DNA of 64,000 nt from Sipunculus nudus (lineage: Eukaryota; Annelida; Sipuncula; Golfingiida; Sipunculidae): positions 6,781,579-6,845,578 of the forward strand of contig CM049307.1 of NCBI GenBank assembly GCA_026874595.1, in the 5' to 3' direction. The stretch's first letter is position 1. Each line of letters begins with the position of its first letter. The notes under the pieces are model-generated. The model saw nothing but the letters and a program-made list of their open reading frames with translations, was not told where the DNA came from and did no database searches. The translations under genes and the position numbers were made by a program. This document shows, piece by piece, positions 29,413-40,700 of the stretch.

Positions 29413-31189
29413 CCTAAAATAAAATCACCTGGATCAAAATAATCATAATAAAATATAGGTTTGACCGCTTCATGACGGGACGGAAAAAAATGTATAAGCA
29501 AAGTGAGGCCTATTATTAAATCGGGATTTGGTTACAATGTACTGAATCAATTTTGAAAACGTATTCAGCGTCAGAAAGTAAACTTCTTTTACCTCTGTTC
29601 AGATTTGGAACGCTGATCACAATTTTTTTAAATTTTTTCACGACTTCAATTTGATGAAAGATTATATAACATATATGGAATACTTTTCCTTTGGAACATG
29701 ATACAGCCATGTCCAAACGCAGTGGGGAGTTGCATGTTCGTAGACAACGTGACAAATCCATGTGAGGAAGTCGGGAGTAACATTGTTTTCGTCAAAATCA
29801 TTTAACATTAGTAGAGCAACAAAATAATATCTCACACGGACATCTTTGCTGTACAGATGGTGCGTTGATACTGTGCTCCTTATCGTGGCAAAATATGTAA
29901 CAAAATTTTGGTCAGAAAATGGTCAAGTACCTGCAATAATACATTTTGTGGTCAATCCTGATTTTCCCCACTGAATACATGCGTTACACGTTCATTGTTT
30001 AATCTACTTTCCGTACAGTTTCCTGCAATCTTTGTTGAAAATGTCATAAACTTGGCAGAACTAAAAAATGTCAAACTGTTCATGATCACCAAATATGGTG
30101 GATAATCATCACAAAAAATTTCTTGTTAAGATAAATGTAAGGCCTCCACTCCTAAAACTGTTCACATTTTGCAGGGCGGGAGTATATAAACAAAGTTATC
30201 CAGCTGTTTCACTTTTTCAGTATATCAGAAAATTATCGCAAAGATGTGAGAATGATTTTTACCATGTGTTATATCTACTGGAATTGATAATTTACTGAAA
30301 TATAAAATGGGTCGATATCAATCAAGCGACGTTGAAACATGTACATCTGATTGTATCTGTGATCTTTCATCTGGCCGCCAGATGTCGCTACTGTGTAGCG
30401 CTACAGTGTACTGAGCAGCGTTTCATTAATAATTTCGATATGACAGTTGTTTTATGATGTCTGTAACAAATTCATTGTCGAATGTTTCCTTAGAAATTAT
30501 ACTTTGTAAATAAGAACTAATATGGTCAGAGAAGAGGAAAATTTGTATTATTGAACATGGAGCGTACATGTTCGCTATGGGTGTCAAATGAATTGTTTTT
30601 GATACATTTGTCAAGACTAGAAGTCAAACCTTTTTTCTGGACACGTGGAGTTAAAAAAACTCGTTTATATACGTATGCGCCTGAAATGTTAAATGAACTG
30701 TTATCTGAACATGTACACCACTCTCCTTTTGAGGTTGATAATCCTATCGTTAACATTAGCACGAGAATGTAACACGGTCAGCACAGAGCACGTGATGACC
30801 CTTCGTGGAAGAAACATGTGCAAAGAAATGTTGTACATGGGAAGGATAGTTTATAAGAATACGTCACGCGATCATAACTCTTGGATATTAATTTAAAATA
30901 AATTGTACACACGTCTAGTTTTTGTTTTCTGTTGCTTGTCAAGTATTTTAAACTTTGACGCTAACTACCGTAAATATTGTTATTATTTTGCAATCATGTT
31001 CATCTTGAACGTCCTTTTCAATGGTACAAAGATGGTCGCGAAACCTCAATCTATTTTAGACCTTAGACATCACGGTAAAAAAAAAAAATGTTGAGCTGCC
31101 AGTAGTGGGTACCTATGAATTTCTATATTACAAGGTTTTCGATGGATTTGTGATGGTAGGGGTCAAATGATACTTTTGAGATGGGTTGT
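29413..31189. other. AT-rich intergenic sequence, nothing recognised
   Basis: Open frames near 30,095, 30,551 and 30,693 are short and have no domain or splice context. No repeat family with clear ends was identified. Confidence 0.4.
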
Positions 31190-31690
31190 CCTCGCGACGA
31201 CTTTGGGCATTTTTGTAATAAAGGAATTAGGGCCGCCGTTGACGAAAATTCTATTTTCTTCAGTATCTCTAAAACTAACAATTATTATTGTAAATTATTA
31301 TCTAGACCATGGTTTTCATGATCAAAGGTTCAAATGAAATTATAATAGCAACGGTCTAGTTCGTATTTTGAATTTTAATATGCAAATTAAGGCCGCCATT
31401 GATGAAAATTTTACTTTCGTCAATATCTGAAAAATTGACCATGTTAGTGTGTCGAACATTTTTTCTTGACCTAGCTTTTGATGGTCAAGGATTCATCTGA
31501 AACCATAATACCAACGGTTTAGTCCGTATGTTAAAATTTAATTTGCAAGTTGGGGCCGCTATAGATGAAAATTATACCTTCCCCAATATCTCAAGAAGTA
31601 ACCATGATAACTGGTCAAACATTTTGTGCATACCTACGTTTACATGGTCAAATAAAACCATTTCAAAAGCTAACAATATAAAACGTGTTT
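31190..31690 (+). repeat. Three ~170-base tandem units
   Basis: Each unit contains GGCCGCC(A/G)TTGATGAAAATT followed by TCAATATCTNAAAA and GGTCAAGGNTTCATCTGAAA. The units abut the 5' end of an AGCTCAGCTGA-family element at 31,693. Confidence 0.6.
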
Positions 31691-31692
31691 TT

Positions 31693-32620
31693 AGCTCGGC
31701 TGACTATAAGTCATCTGAGTTATAATCATGGTCCGTCCGGGCGTCCGTCCGTTGACAGGGCACGTTTTGAATTCGTTGGATCTACAAATCCAAAATTCGG
31801 CATGCAGGTAGATGTCCCCAAAATCTCCGACCATAACCGAAAATTTTGTCACTAGGACTTTGTTCCTTCAAGATATTAAGGAAAAACCTGAATTTTTCAT
31901 TAAAAACCCATTGTTACACTTCAAGACTGCCTAATATCAAAATCACTTATCTGTATTTGACCATATTTAATATAGGTATTCCTCCATGCATTTCCTGAGT
32001 ACACATCAGAAATTAGGTCAGTATTGCGTAATTTCTTAAAGTTATGGGCCCGAACATAATATACTTTGTAAAAAATCAGGAAATATATTATTCACTTAAC
32101 ATGAGAATTGCTGAAGCTTGAGACTTACTTTGGGATATAACCTTATTTAATCAAGGTTTGATTGTATACCCGAAATGAGATCTGAATTTTGCAATTGTAA
32201 GTTATTAGCATGAAAATAACTTAAATTTTGGCATGTTTTTCCCCTTTACGCACTGTTGTACATAAAGATTTTATCTTTTAAAATCTGAAACTTCAAAGGA
32301 ATTTATTGCAAAGAGTAGCTTTTATTCAAGTTTTTAGACACTAGTCAATTATTGTTCACATCAGGCAAGCCAAGTACAATGTGTACTACGCACAGCTGGC
32401 ACTACAGCCCTAGCCTCCCCAAGCTATTACATAACGCTCTTCACTCTTGGCTCCTTTGCTGAGTCTGGGTGTCTCTGAGTTGCACATTTTTGCCTGTCAG
32501 CACTGTTGACTTAATTCCATAGGATGCTCCTTTATGGATTTAAGCTATTAATGTCTTAAATTTGAAAGGAATTGATAAAAAATGTTGCTTTTATCCAAGG
32601 TTTTAAAATATTATGTCATT
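31693..32620 (+). repeat. Diverged 5' portion of an AGCTCAGCTGA-family element
   Basis: It starts AGCTCGGCTGACTATAAG and follows the order of copy B through the GTCCGTC stretch, CCCAAAATCTCC and the AACATAATATACTTTGTAAA segment, with many substitutions. The 3' boundary is unclear. Confidence 0.5.
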
Positions 32621-33291
32621 ATAATAACTGCTATTTGTATCAGACCTGGCCTATACCATAGGTTGTGTGGCCAAATCAAATCAAATAAACAATATTTTTC
32701 TAATAATTACAATGTTAAATTCAATTTTTGTTCGGACTGTTTAAAAATTTTGGATTTTTTTAAACAGAATTCATGTTCAGGATTTTAATCCCAAGCTATA
32801 TATATATTTCAAATTTATGTTGTCAATTTATTTTTATAATATTCAAATACAGTTACTTATTAGGATTATAGGTGCTCATTGACATGTTTGAATATATAAG
32901 GTTTAAATACTTGAAATTCATGAAATTTAATTTTTAGGTCACATGGCCAAAAAATATGGAAAAAACTATTACATCTACACATTTATTTTTTAAATGTATC
33001 CTTTCATATAACACTTTTTTTTCCTGATTTCATCATTTAATGGTTTCGGGCCACAAGTTTCAAATGTTACACAGTGCAGATGTAATGTATACCTAATTGA
33101 CTTGTTATAACTGACTTATCAAATTAAGTTTATGCTCCTTTGATAATGGAAAATTTAAATTTTTACAGCATTTTATTTCAGATAATAAATTAATGTGTAT
33201 GCTGTAGCTCATTTAAATTATTATATAATTTACAGGGTTATATAAGTTCCCAGTGGATATCTTAAAATGTATATTACATTCACTTAGTTGT
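32621..33291. other. AT-rich sequence, no gene
   Basis: Contains fragments also seen near 4,080-4,230 and 34,960-35,150 (TTTAATGGTTTCNGNCCACAAG). These are probably element-body remnants. Nothing coding is supported. Confidence 0.4.
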
Positions 33292-34883
33292 ATCCCCAGA
33301 CAAAGATACTATGGTTTCACGACGGTCCCGCCGCCGCCGCCGCCGCAGAAAAACCTTGTGAGCGGGATAACTCAAACAATATTTCACTGATCTTTTTCAA
33401 ACTTTACATTTGTATAGATATAGGTAAGGGGACGAAGCTTATTTAAAATGGGGTCATGACCTATGCTAGGAGAGTGACCTTGACCTTGAATAGGTCCATT
33501 TTTGCTGAAAACAACACAAATTCTTAAATATCTCAAGTATGCTTGCATGGACTGGTCCAAAAATCAAGGTGACCGAAGATTTTGGATAGCCTTGTGATAT
33601 ACCGGAAACTGGTGGCGCCACCTATTATCCTTTTCTTGTTTTTACGCCTTTTAATACCCCCATAATTGCCACTTGACAGTACTGTAATCATTATAAGTCA
33701 AAAACTAATGGACAGATTTCTTTCATATTATGCACATGTAGAGAGATGGGTTATGGGATGAGGTCTATTTACATTTGGGACATGACCTTTACCATGAGAG
33801 TGGCCTTGACCTTTAATGTGTCCATATTTGGTTAAAATCACACACCTCTTATGATATCTCCAGTGTTGATAGCCATATGGATTTCACACGTGACTTATGT
33901 ATGGCCCACCACTTAAGTTAGAACCCTATAGGTTCTAGGGTCATGAGGTCAAAGGTCAAGGTCACACCTTAAAAGATACTGTGGATGCATTTTAAGCCAA
34001 ATTTTCATCCCAGGTCTTCCATCTTGAATATATAGCTCACTTGCCAATAGTGGATGATCAATATCAATTTTGGGGTCACAAGGTCAAAGGTCAAGGCCAC
34101 AGGAGCTATCTGTCAAAAAATTAGTTTCTGGATGATAATTCCTGCTTTTATTGATGTATTGATTTCAAACTTGACTTATATATGTCCCATTGAAAAAGCA
34201 AGACTCCAGTTGATTTTGGGATCAAAGGTCAAGCTCACAGGACGCATCTTTAAAAAGATTGTGGATGCATTTTCAGCCAAACAATTCATCTCAGATCTTT
34301 CATCTTGCACATATAGTTCACCTGCCAAGAGTGGAAGACCCCTATCAATTTTGAGGTCACAAGGTCAAAGGTGAAGGTCACAGGAGCCATCTGTCCAAAA
34401 ATTAGTTCCCGAGATGATAATTCAAACTTGGATTAATAAATGGATTTCAAACCTGACTTATATATGGCCCATCAATAGAGACCTCTAGATCATCTAGACC
34501 TCTATTGATTTATATATAAAAGTGGATGATCAATATCAATTTTGGGGTCACAAGGTCAAAGGTCAAGGCCACAGGAGCCATCTGTCAAAAAATTAGTTTC
34601 TGGATGATAATTCCTGCTTTTATTGATGTATAGATTTCAAACTTGACTTATATATGTCCCATTGAAAAAACAAGACCCCAATTGATTTTTGGGTCATGAG
34701 GTCAAAGGTCAAGGTCACAGGACCAACATCATTAAAAAGATTGTGGATTGATAGATGGAAGAAACAATAATTGCTTGCCAAGTGTCAGTATATGCTGCTA
34801 AAAATGGGGGCCTATTCTTAAAGGGGGAGGGGCGTACTATGTCTGGGGATACTCTGGTACCTGCGGTGCCAAGAAATGTCTAG
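33292..34883 (+). mobile_element. Helentron-like (pearl-type) element, ATCCCCAGA family, copy 2
   Basis: Same family as 16,781-18,415, with T|ATCCCCAGA at the left and CTAG|T at 34,880-34,883. The 3' hairpin reads GGTACC-TGC-GGTGCC, where one stem base is changed but still pairs as U-G. The tandem core has a different number and order of GGTCAAGGTCACAG units from copy 1, so the cores expand or contract independently of the ends. Confidence 0.75.
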
Positions 34884-35371
34884 TTGTTATACTGAAACTT
34901 TTAAAAATACATGAAATGTATCCTTTCATATAACAATTAAGCCAATTTTTTTCCTAATTGCATTATTAAATGGTTTCAGACCACAAGTTTCGTTTATTAC
35001 CCAGTGCAAAAGGGATTTATATCTAAGTAGCATGTTTTAACAATTTAATTAAAAGTTTTTTTAAATATATTAAATGTATTGAAATTTTGATTATTTACAG
35101 CATTTTTTTTTTCAGTAAATAGATAACTTTATTATTATACTTCGGCTCATATCCATTATTCTCTAATTTAAAGGGTTTCTTTTCAGCAGGGCTTTTTCCT
35201 CTTAGCTATTCAAAATTGTAGACTTTTATTTTGTTACTGTCAGCTTGTTTTATGCTCTCTTGAACAGATTGAATATAGTCAGGTCTGCTTTTCCCATGCG
35301 CTTGTCCATATAAAACAGAGAGAGAGAGAGAAAGATTGTTGAGCCCTAGGACACGAAGTCGTTGACGACAT
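34884..35371. other. AT-rich sequence, no gene
   Basis: Contains fragments shared with 4,080-4,230 and 33,000-33,240, and a short (GA)n tract near 35,318. No gene is seen. Confidence 0.4.
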
Positions 35372-35579
35372 CAGGGGCGGATCCAGGATTTAGAAAAAAA
35401 GGGGGGGGGGGTCCAACCCAGGAACACTAATGAAAACCCAAAAACCCAGGTCTAAAAAAGGGGGGGGGGGGTCCAGGCCGCAAAATTTTGTCTGAAACGT
35501 TTCTGATGAAAAAAGGAGGGGGGAGGGGTCCAGACCCCCTGGACCCCCCCCCCCCCCCCCCCCCCCGGATCCGCTTCTG
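35372..35579. mobile_element. Short terminal-inverted-repeat element (MITE)
   Basis: The ends are CAGGGGCGGATCC and GGATCCGCTTCTG, inverted with two mismatches. They are flanked by the direct repeat GACAT on both sides, a likely 5-base target duplication. The interior is dominated by long G and C homopolymer runs, whose length may be unreliable. There is no coding capacity. Confidence 0.65.
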
Positions 35580-35749
35580 GACATCTGTGGCCACCTATAT
35601 TTATGTTAGCCGGAGAATTCACACCTAGGTCCTTGACATTTTGCGGTTTTAGGCTGATTGGTTTCGGCAAGCATCGCTGAAATGTCCTGTTCCAAGTGAC
35701 TTGCAATCACTGTGCTATGCAAAGAGTGTTTCCAATTTTTATCTCAGAA

Positions 35750-36740
35750 GCCCCAGAAGAGTCCGCACTGAGAGTCTGGGTAGCCATTCTTGGGCATCTT
35801 CGGCATGACTATTGAAAAAATTGGGGAGGATCTTGAAGAGTCCGCACTGAGAGTCTGACTAGACATTCTTGGAGAATTTTCAGAATTACTTGTGAACAAC
35901 ATAGGTAGGATCTTGAAGAGTCCGCTTTGAGAGTCTTGGTGGACATTCTTGGAGTCTCTTCAGCGTGACGTGTGAACTGGTAGACATTCTTGGAGTTTCT
36001 TCAGCCTGACTTGTGAACTGGGTAGACATTCTTGGAGCCTCTTCTGCGTGACGGGTGAACTTGGTAGACATTTTTGGAGCCTCTTCAGCGTGACGGGTAA
36101 ACTGGGTAGACATTCTTGGAGCCTCTTCAGCGTGACTGGTGAACTGGGTAGACATTCTTGGAGCCTCTTCAGCGTGACTGGTGAACTGGGTAGACATTCT
36201 TGGAGTCTTTTCAGCCTGACTGGTGAACTTGGTAGACATTCTTGGAGCCTTTTCAGCGTGACTTGTGAACTTGGTAGACATTCTTGGAGTCTCTTCAGCG
36301 AGACTGGTGAACTGGGTAAACATTCTTGGAGCCTCTTCAGCGTGACTTGTGAACTGAGTAGTCATTCTTGGAGTCTCTTCAGCGTGACTTGTGAACTGGG
36401 TAGACATTCTTGGAGTATCTTCAGCGTGATTTGTGAACTGGGGAAGACATTCTTGGAGCCTCTTCAGCTTGACTTGTGAACTGGGTAGACATCCTTGGAG
36501 CCTCTTCAGCGTGATTGGTGAAGTGGGTAGACATTCATTGAGTATCTTCAGCGTGATTTGTGAACTGGGGAAGACATTCTTGGAGCCTCTTCAGCTTGAA
36601 CTGGAGGGACATTCTTGGAGACTCTTCAGCGTTAACTGGGTAGACATTCTTGGAGTCTCTTCTGCGTGACTGGTGAACTGGGTAGACATTCTTGGAGTCT
36701 CTTCAGCTGACTGATGAACTGGGTAGACATTCTCGGTCTA
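35750..36740. repeat. 42-base minisatellite array
   Basis: About 19 copies of GACATTCTTGGAGCCTCTTC plus AGCGTGACTGGTGAACTGGGTA, preceded by degenerate longer units. Because 42 is divisible by three, long frames stay open on both strands (for example a 14-residue repeat on the minus strand), but no start context, splice site or conserved end supports a protein. Two more units occur at 45,811-45,895, on the far side of the BEL/Pao element. Confidence 0.85.
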
Positions 36741-36757
36741 AATGCACTTTGTAAAGA

Positions 36758-37308
36758 CTCGGTCACAACCCGCTGCGGTCACCGCACACCGTAGAGTACC
36801 GTACGGTTTTTGGGTCCGCAGGAATACTTTAGCCTTGGTCCCAACCCACTGCGGTCACCGCCCACCGTATTACACCATTTTTTGAAACCGCAGGAATACT
36901 TATGCGGCCGACGTGCGGGAACGACAAGGTGTCTTCTTCATTCTCACGGCCTTCCCTCGGTATATAAGCTAACCTTGCGGACGCCACAAGCTAACCTTGC
37001 GGAAGCCGCAAAGACCCCTTACGACAGCCTCAGGTACACCGTACATCTCTCGGGTAGCCTAGTAGGCGTTAAAAATCGCACGGGCATCCTACGACATCCA
37101 TACGTCTAATGTATGGTGCCCGTACGGAGGCCGTAAGTGGCTGCCTGATGCACGGCCGCCGCATCAACTTAAGCGCTTGCGCTAATGTCAGTTACAGTCA
37201 TTGCGGAGTCCCTGCGGCCTTCGAAAAACGCATGGTTGCTGTACGTCCACTGCACAGAATAGCCCAAAACACCCACCGTATGGCGACCATATCCCGGTTG
37301 TGACCGAG
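36758..37308. mobile_element. CpG-rich terminal-inverted-repeat element (MITE)
   Basis: A perfect 13-base inverted pair bounds it: CTCGGTCACAACC at 36,758-36,770 and GGTTGTGACCGAG at 37,296-37,308. The interior has a second related copy of the left end near 36,830 (TTGGTCCCAACCCACTGCGG). It is much richer in CpG than its flanks. It ends three bases before the 5' LTR. No transposase. Confidence 0.7.
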
Positions 37309-37311
37309 GCT

Positions 37312-37704
37312 TAACAGAACATACATATTAATTGTTGTATGTCATTTCTGGGGTTCGAACCAGGGACCTTTTGGTTTCAAGTGTGGCGTGCTCCCTGTTG
37401 AGCTAACTATGTTTTTATGTAATGGTTCACATCACACAGAGTAATGACCAGGTGTCACTGTGTACAGAGACTATAATCATGTGACATCAGGTCACTTCCT
37501 GTTTTTAAGACCAAAGCAGCATGGCAGTATGACCAGAGCTTCTTGTAACCTTGTGTACCCTTAGGTAAAGCCCACACAGAGTTTCCAAACGTGTTCTGTG
37601 TTCCCTGTTCCATTTCAACGTGCTACGTTCCAAGTGGCAGTTGTAATCAACGAGACACCATAGTATGCCAGCCATTATAAGGAACATATGTGTGCTATTG
37701 TACA
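37312..37704 (+). repeat. 5' LTR of the BEL/Pao element
   Basis: It starts TAACAGAACATACATATT and ends near GTGCTATTGTACA. It matches 44,315-45,810 in three blocks once two insertions there are removed. It includes a tRNA-like GGTTCGAACC segment in reverse near 37,353, which the 3' copy also carries. Exact LTR ends are uncertain because a MITE abuts the left side. Confidence 0.6.
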
Positions 37705-40700
37705 ATGATTCAACGTCTATTCAACTTGTATTAGTGCAAGAACGATAGAACTTATGGAATATAGTCTTGGGCTCTGTGTTATTGCGTGGCAAAAGGGTTA
37801 TACCAGTGTATGTGTTGAAACGTCCTTACGCAACTGCACCAACATTAGTTTGGAAACTCTTGGCTCAGTGATAAAGTGACTGATGTAATGGGACTGTAGC
37901 CAAGTAGTTCGTCCACGTGACTCACAGTATCTATATGTGCAAGAATCAAAACGGACTACAGTTATAACAATGAACATGTACACAAATAGTAAAACTGTCT
38001 GCTATACTGCATGCCTATAATGCTATGATATGCATTTAAGTGAACGCAACGTTGTGAACAAATGATCGTCAGTTTGAATTTAATGCGAAACGTGTCTCAC
38101 TTCTCGTTGCGTAATACAGAGACCTCTACGTCTGTGCATACAAGTTAAGTCTTCTGGTGATTTGTGATTGTGATATATTCTATCATGGATGGTACAACCA
38201 GTGTTCATGACAACGTTAGCAGTTCTCCTGATATGATTCAACCTGGAATATGTACTACAGATCGTGACTCTTCTCCAACAAGAACTATGAGGGACAAGGG
38301 TCGTGCAACGTATATTAAAAAACATAAACAGCTGCTTTAGCAGCAGCTACAATAAAGCGAAATGTACTCAAAATTTATGTGTGATGTAAATAATTTGCAT
38401 CTAGTGAAATCGGGCCTTGATAGCTTGAATGAAATGTTTCTTAGTTATCAACAGTGTTACATAGTCCATTTTTATGTGTTAACCTCTGTAGACGAACAAG
38501 ACTCTGAAAGTAGGCGTTTCGATGAAAAAGAATCTTCAGTTTTACAATTTCAGGACTCTGTGAGAAAGTGGATAAGCCAAGCTGAACATGAAATGTCTGA
38601 ACAAACAGAGGGTTCTTTGGTTGTGTCCCATCAGTCACAAGGTCCACTACTAGTGCTAGGTCTTCAGCTGTATCTGCTCGTGCTAGAGAGAAGGCAAAGT
38701 TAGCAGCCTTAATGGTAGAGTGTATTACTCTGGCAGAACGCCATGCGCTGGAAGCTAAAACTAGACAGCTTAATTTAGATATTGAAATAGCTAAAACTCA
38801 AGCTAGAGAAAATGTTTTTGCAGAGGCAGAACTTATGGAAACACATCAAACCACCATGCCTCCCAAAAGTTATTCTCTGAAAAAAATCCTAAGAGCCCTC
38901 AGGAGCGCAAGCAAATACTGTAAATACTGTGACTCCTAGGAATGTGCACGTGCCGCCATCTGTATCCCCAATGTTAATCCAGCAACTCATACTGGAGGCA
39001 TAGAAACTAGTTCACCAATAAGACAGAGAAGAACAGCACTTGATCCTGCTGCTGATATATTCACTCCCAAACCTTTTCTAAGTGATTCAGTTAGGCAGAA
39101 AGCTATCAGCTCCAGCCAAGACCAGGATAAACAGATGGTAGGAATTTGTCAGCAGCTTGCCATTGCTTCTACATTACCCCAAATGAAAGTTCAAGGGTGA
39201 CGTCATGGAGTACAACGCATTCATCATGGCTTTTGATACCAGAATTGCCTCGCGTGCGTCAAACGATGCCGACAGATTGTACTATCTGGATCAACACCTT
39301 CAAGACGATCCTTATTCCCTAATAGGTGGTTGCTTGTTTATGGAACCAAGTATAAGTTACCACACAGCCAGGTCATTACTCCATAAAGAATATGGCGACC
39401 CCTACAAAATCTCCATGACGCATGTCAATAAGTTATTGAAATGGCATCAAATAAAGTATGATGATTGTCTCTCGCTGAGGCATTTGGCACATTTCTTGGT
39501 TAAATCTCTTAAAGCGTCAAAGACAATGCCTCACATGGAAGTACTTAATCATGCTCCTAACATGCAGGCTATTGTGTGAAAATTTCCAACATACTTGCAG
39601 AACAAGTGGTGTGACAAAGCAACAAATGTCAAACGTGAAAGTGCAAGAGTTGCTACATTCACAGACCTGGTCAGTTTTGTTCAACAAGCAGCGGAAGCTT
39701 CTTGTGATCCAGTCTTTAGCAAGGAAGCATTGAGAAAGAGTGATGCACAATTTAAGTCCACAGGCAGGACATCCTCCAGTTATAAACAAACTTCTCACAA
39801 ACAGAAAAGCTCAAGTTTTGCTACGTCTGTGAACACCAGTGGTAGTATTAAACAAGATCAAACTACGGTAAGGCATAAAGATGTCAAGAAATAAAGTGCC
39901 CTGTATCTTATGTCAGAAAGATCATGGTCTCGATGATTGTGATGAATTCTTGAAAAAGGATCTCACAGAGAGACGAAATTTCTTGAAAGCCAAGCGTGCT
40001 TGTTTTGGGTGCTATGGGCTAAATCTTATATATCCAAAGGATGTACACATAAACGCACATGTAAACAGTGTGGAAAGAGACATCCAACAGCACTACATGA
40101 TGAAGCGTTCATAGCTACAAGAACTGTAGCCAACACAGTTCCAGCCATTGGAGATAATAAAAACATTGCAAGGTCTAACGTGTTACAGAGCACTTGTAAT
40201 GCTACGGATGCTGACTCCAGAATACTACATGCGATCCTTCCTGTTAAAGTACGGCAAAAAGACAATAAACAGGTTGTTTCAACTTCTGCCCTTTATGATA
40301 ACGGAAGTAGTGGGTGTATCATTACAGATGAACTAAAGTCGAAACTAGGTGCCAGTGGTAATGAAGTCACACTACAATTACGGACAATGCACGGGCATTC
40401 TTGCGTTAAGATGAGTGCAATCAATGGTCTAATTGTCTCTGATTGGTCAGGTGGGAACCCAATACAACTACCGCGGACCTATCAGAGAACAGAGATACCT
40501 GTTAACCATCAGAACATTCCACGCCCCGAAATCCTTAGTAAGTGGCCACACCTGAAAGACTTGGCTCAAAAGATCCAAACATATATACCAAATATGGATA
40601 TAGGCCTACTCGTCGGTAGTAATTGTCCAGCTGCCCTAGAACCAAAACAGGTAATACCTACTCAAGGCGATGGGCCATTTGCTGCAAAGTTACGTCATGG

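Noticed and set aside
35886-36479. Long repetitive proteins on both strands of the 42-base array
   Set aside because: The unit length is a multiple of three, so frames stay open by chance. No start context, signal or conserved end.
37340-37410. tRNA gene on the minus strand within the LTR
   Set aside because: It has a B-box-like GGTTCGAACC but no paired acceptor stem. It is a tRNA-like remnant shared by both LTRs.
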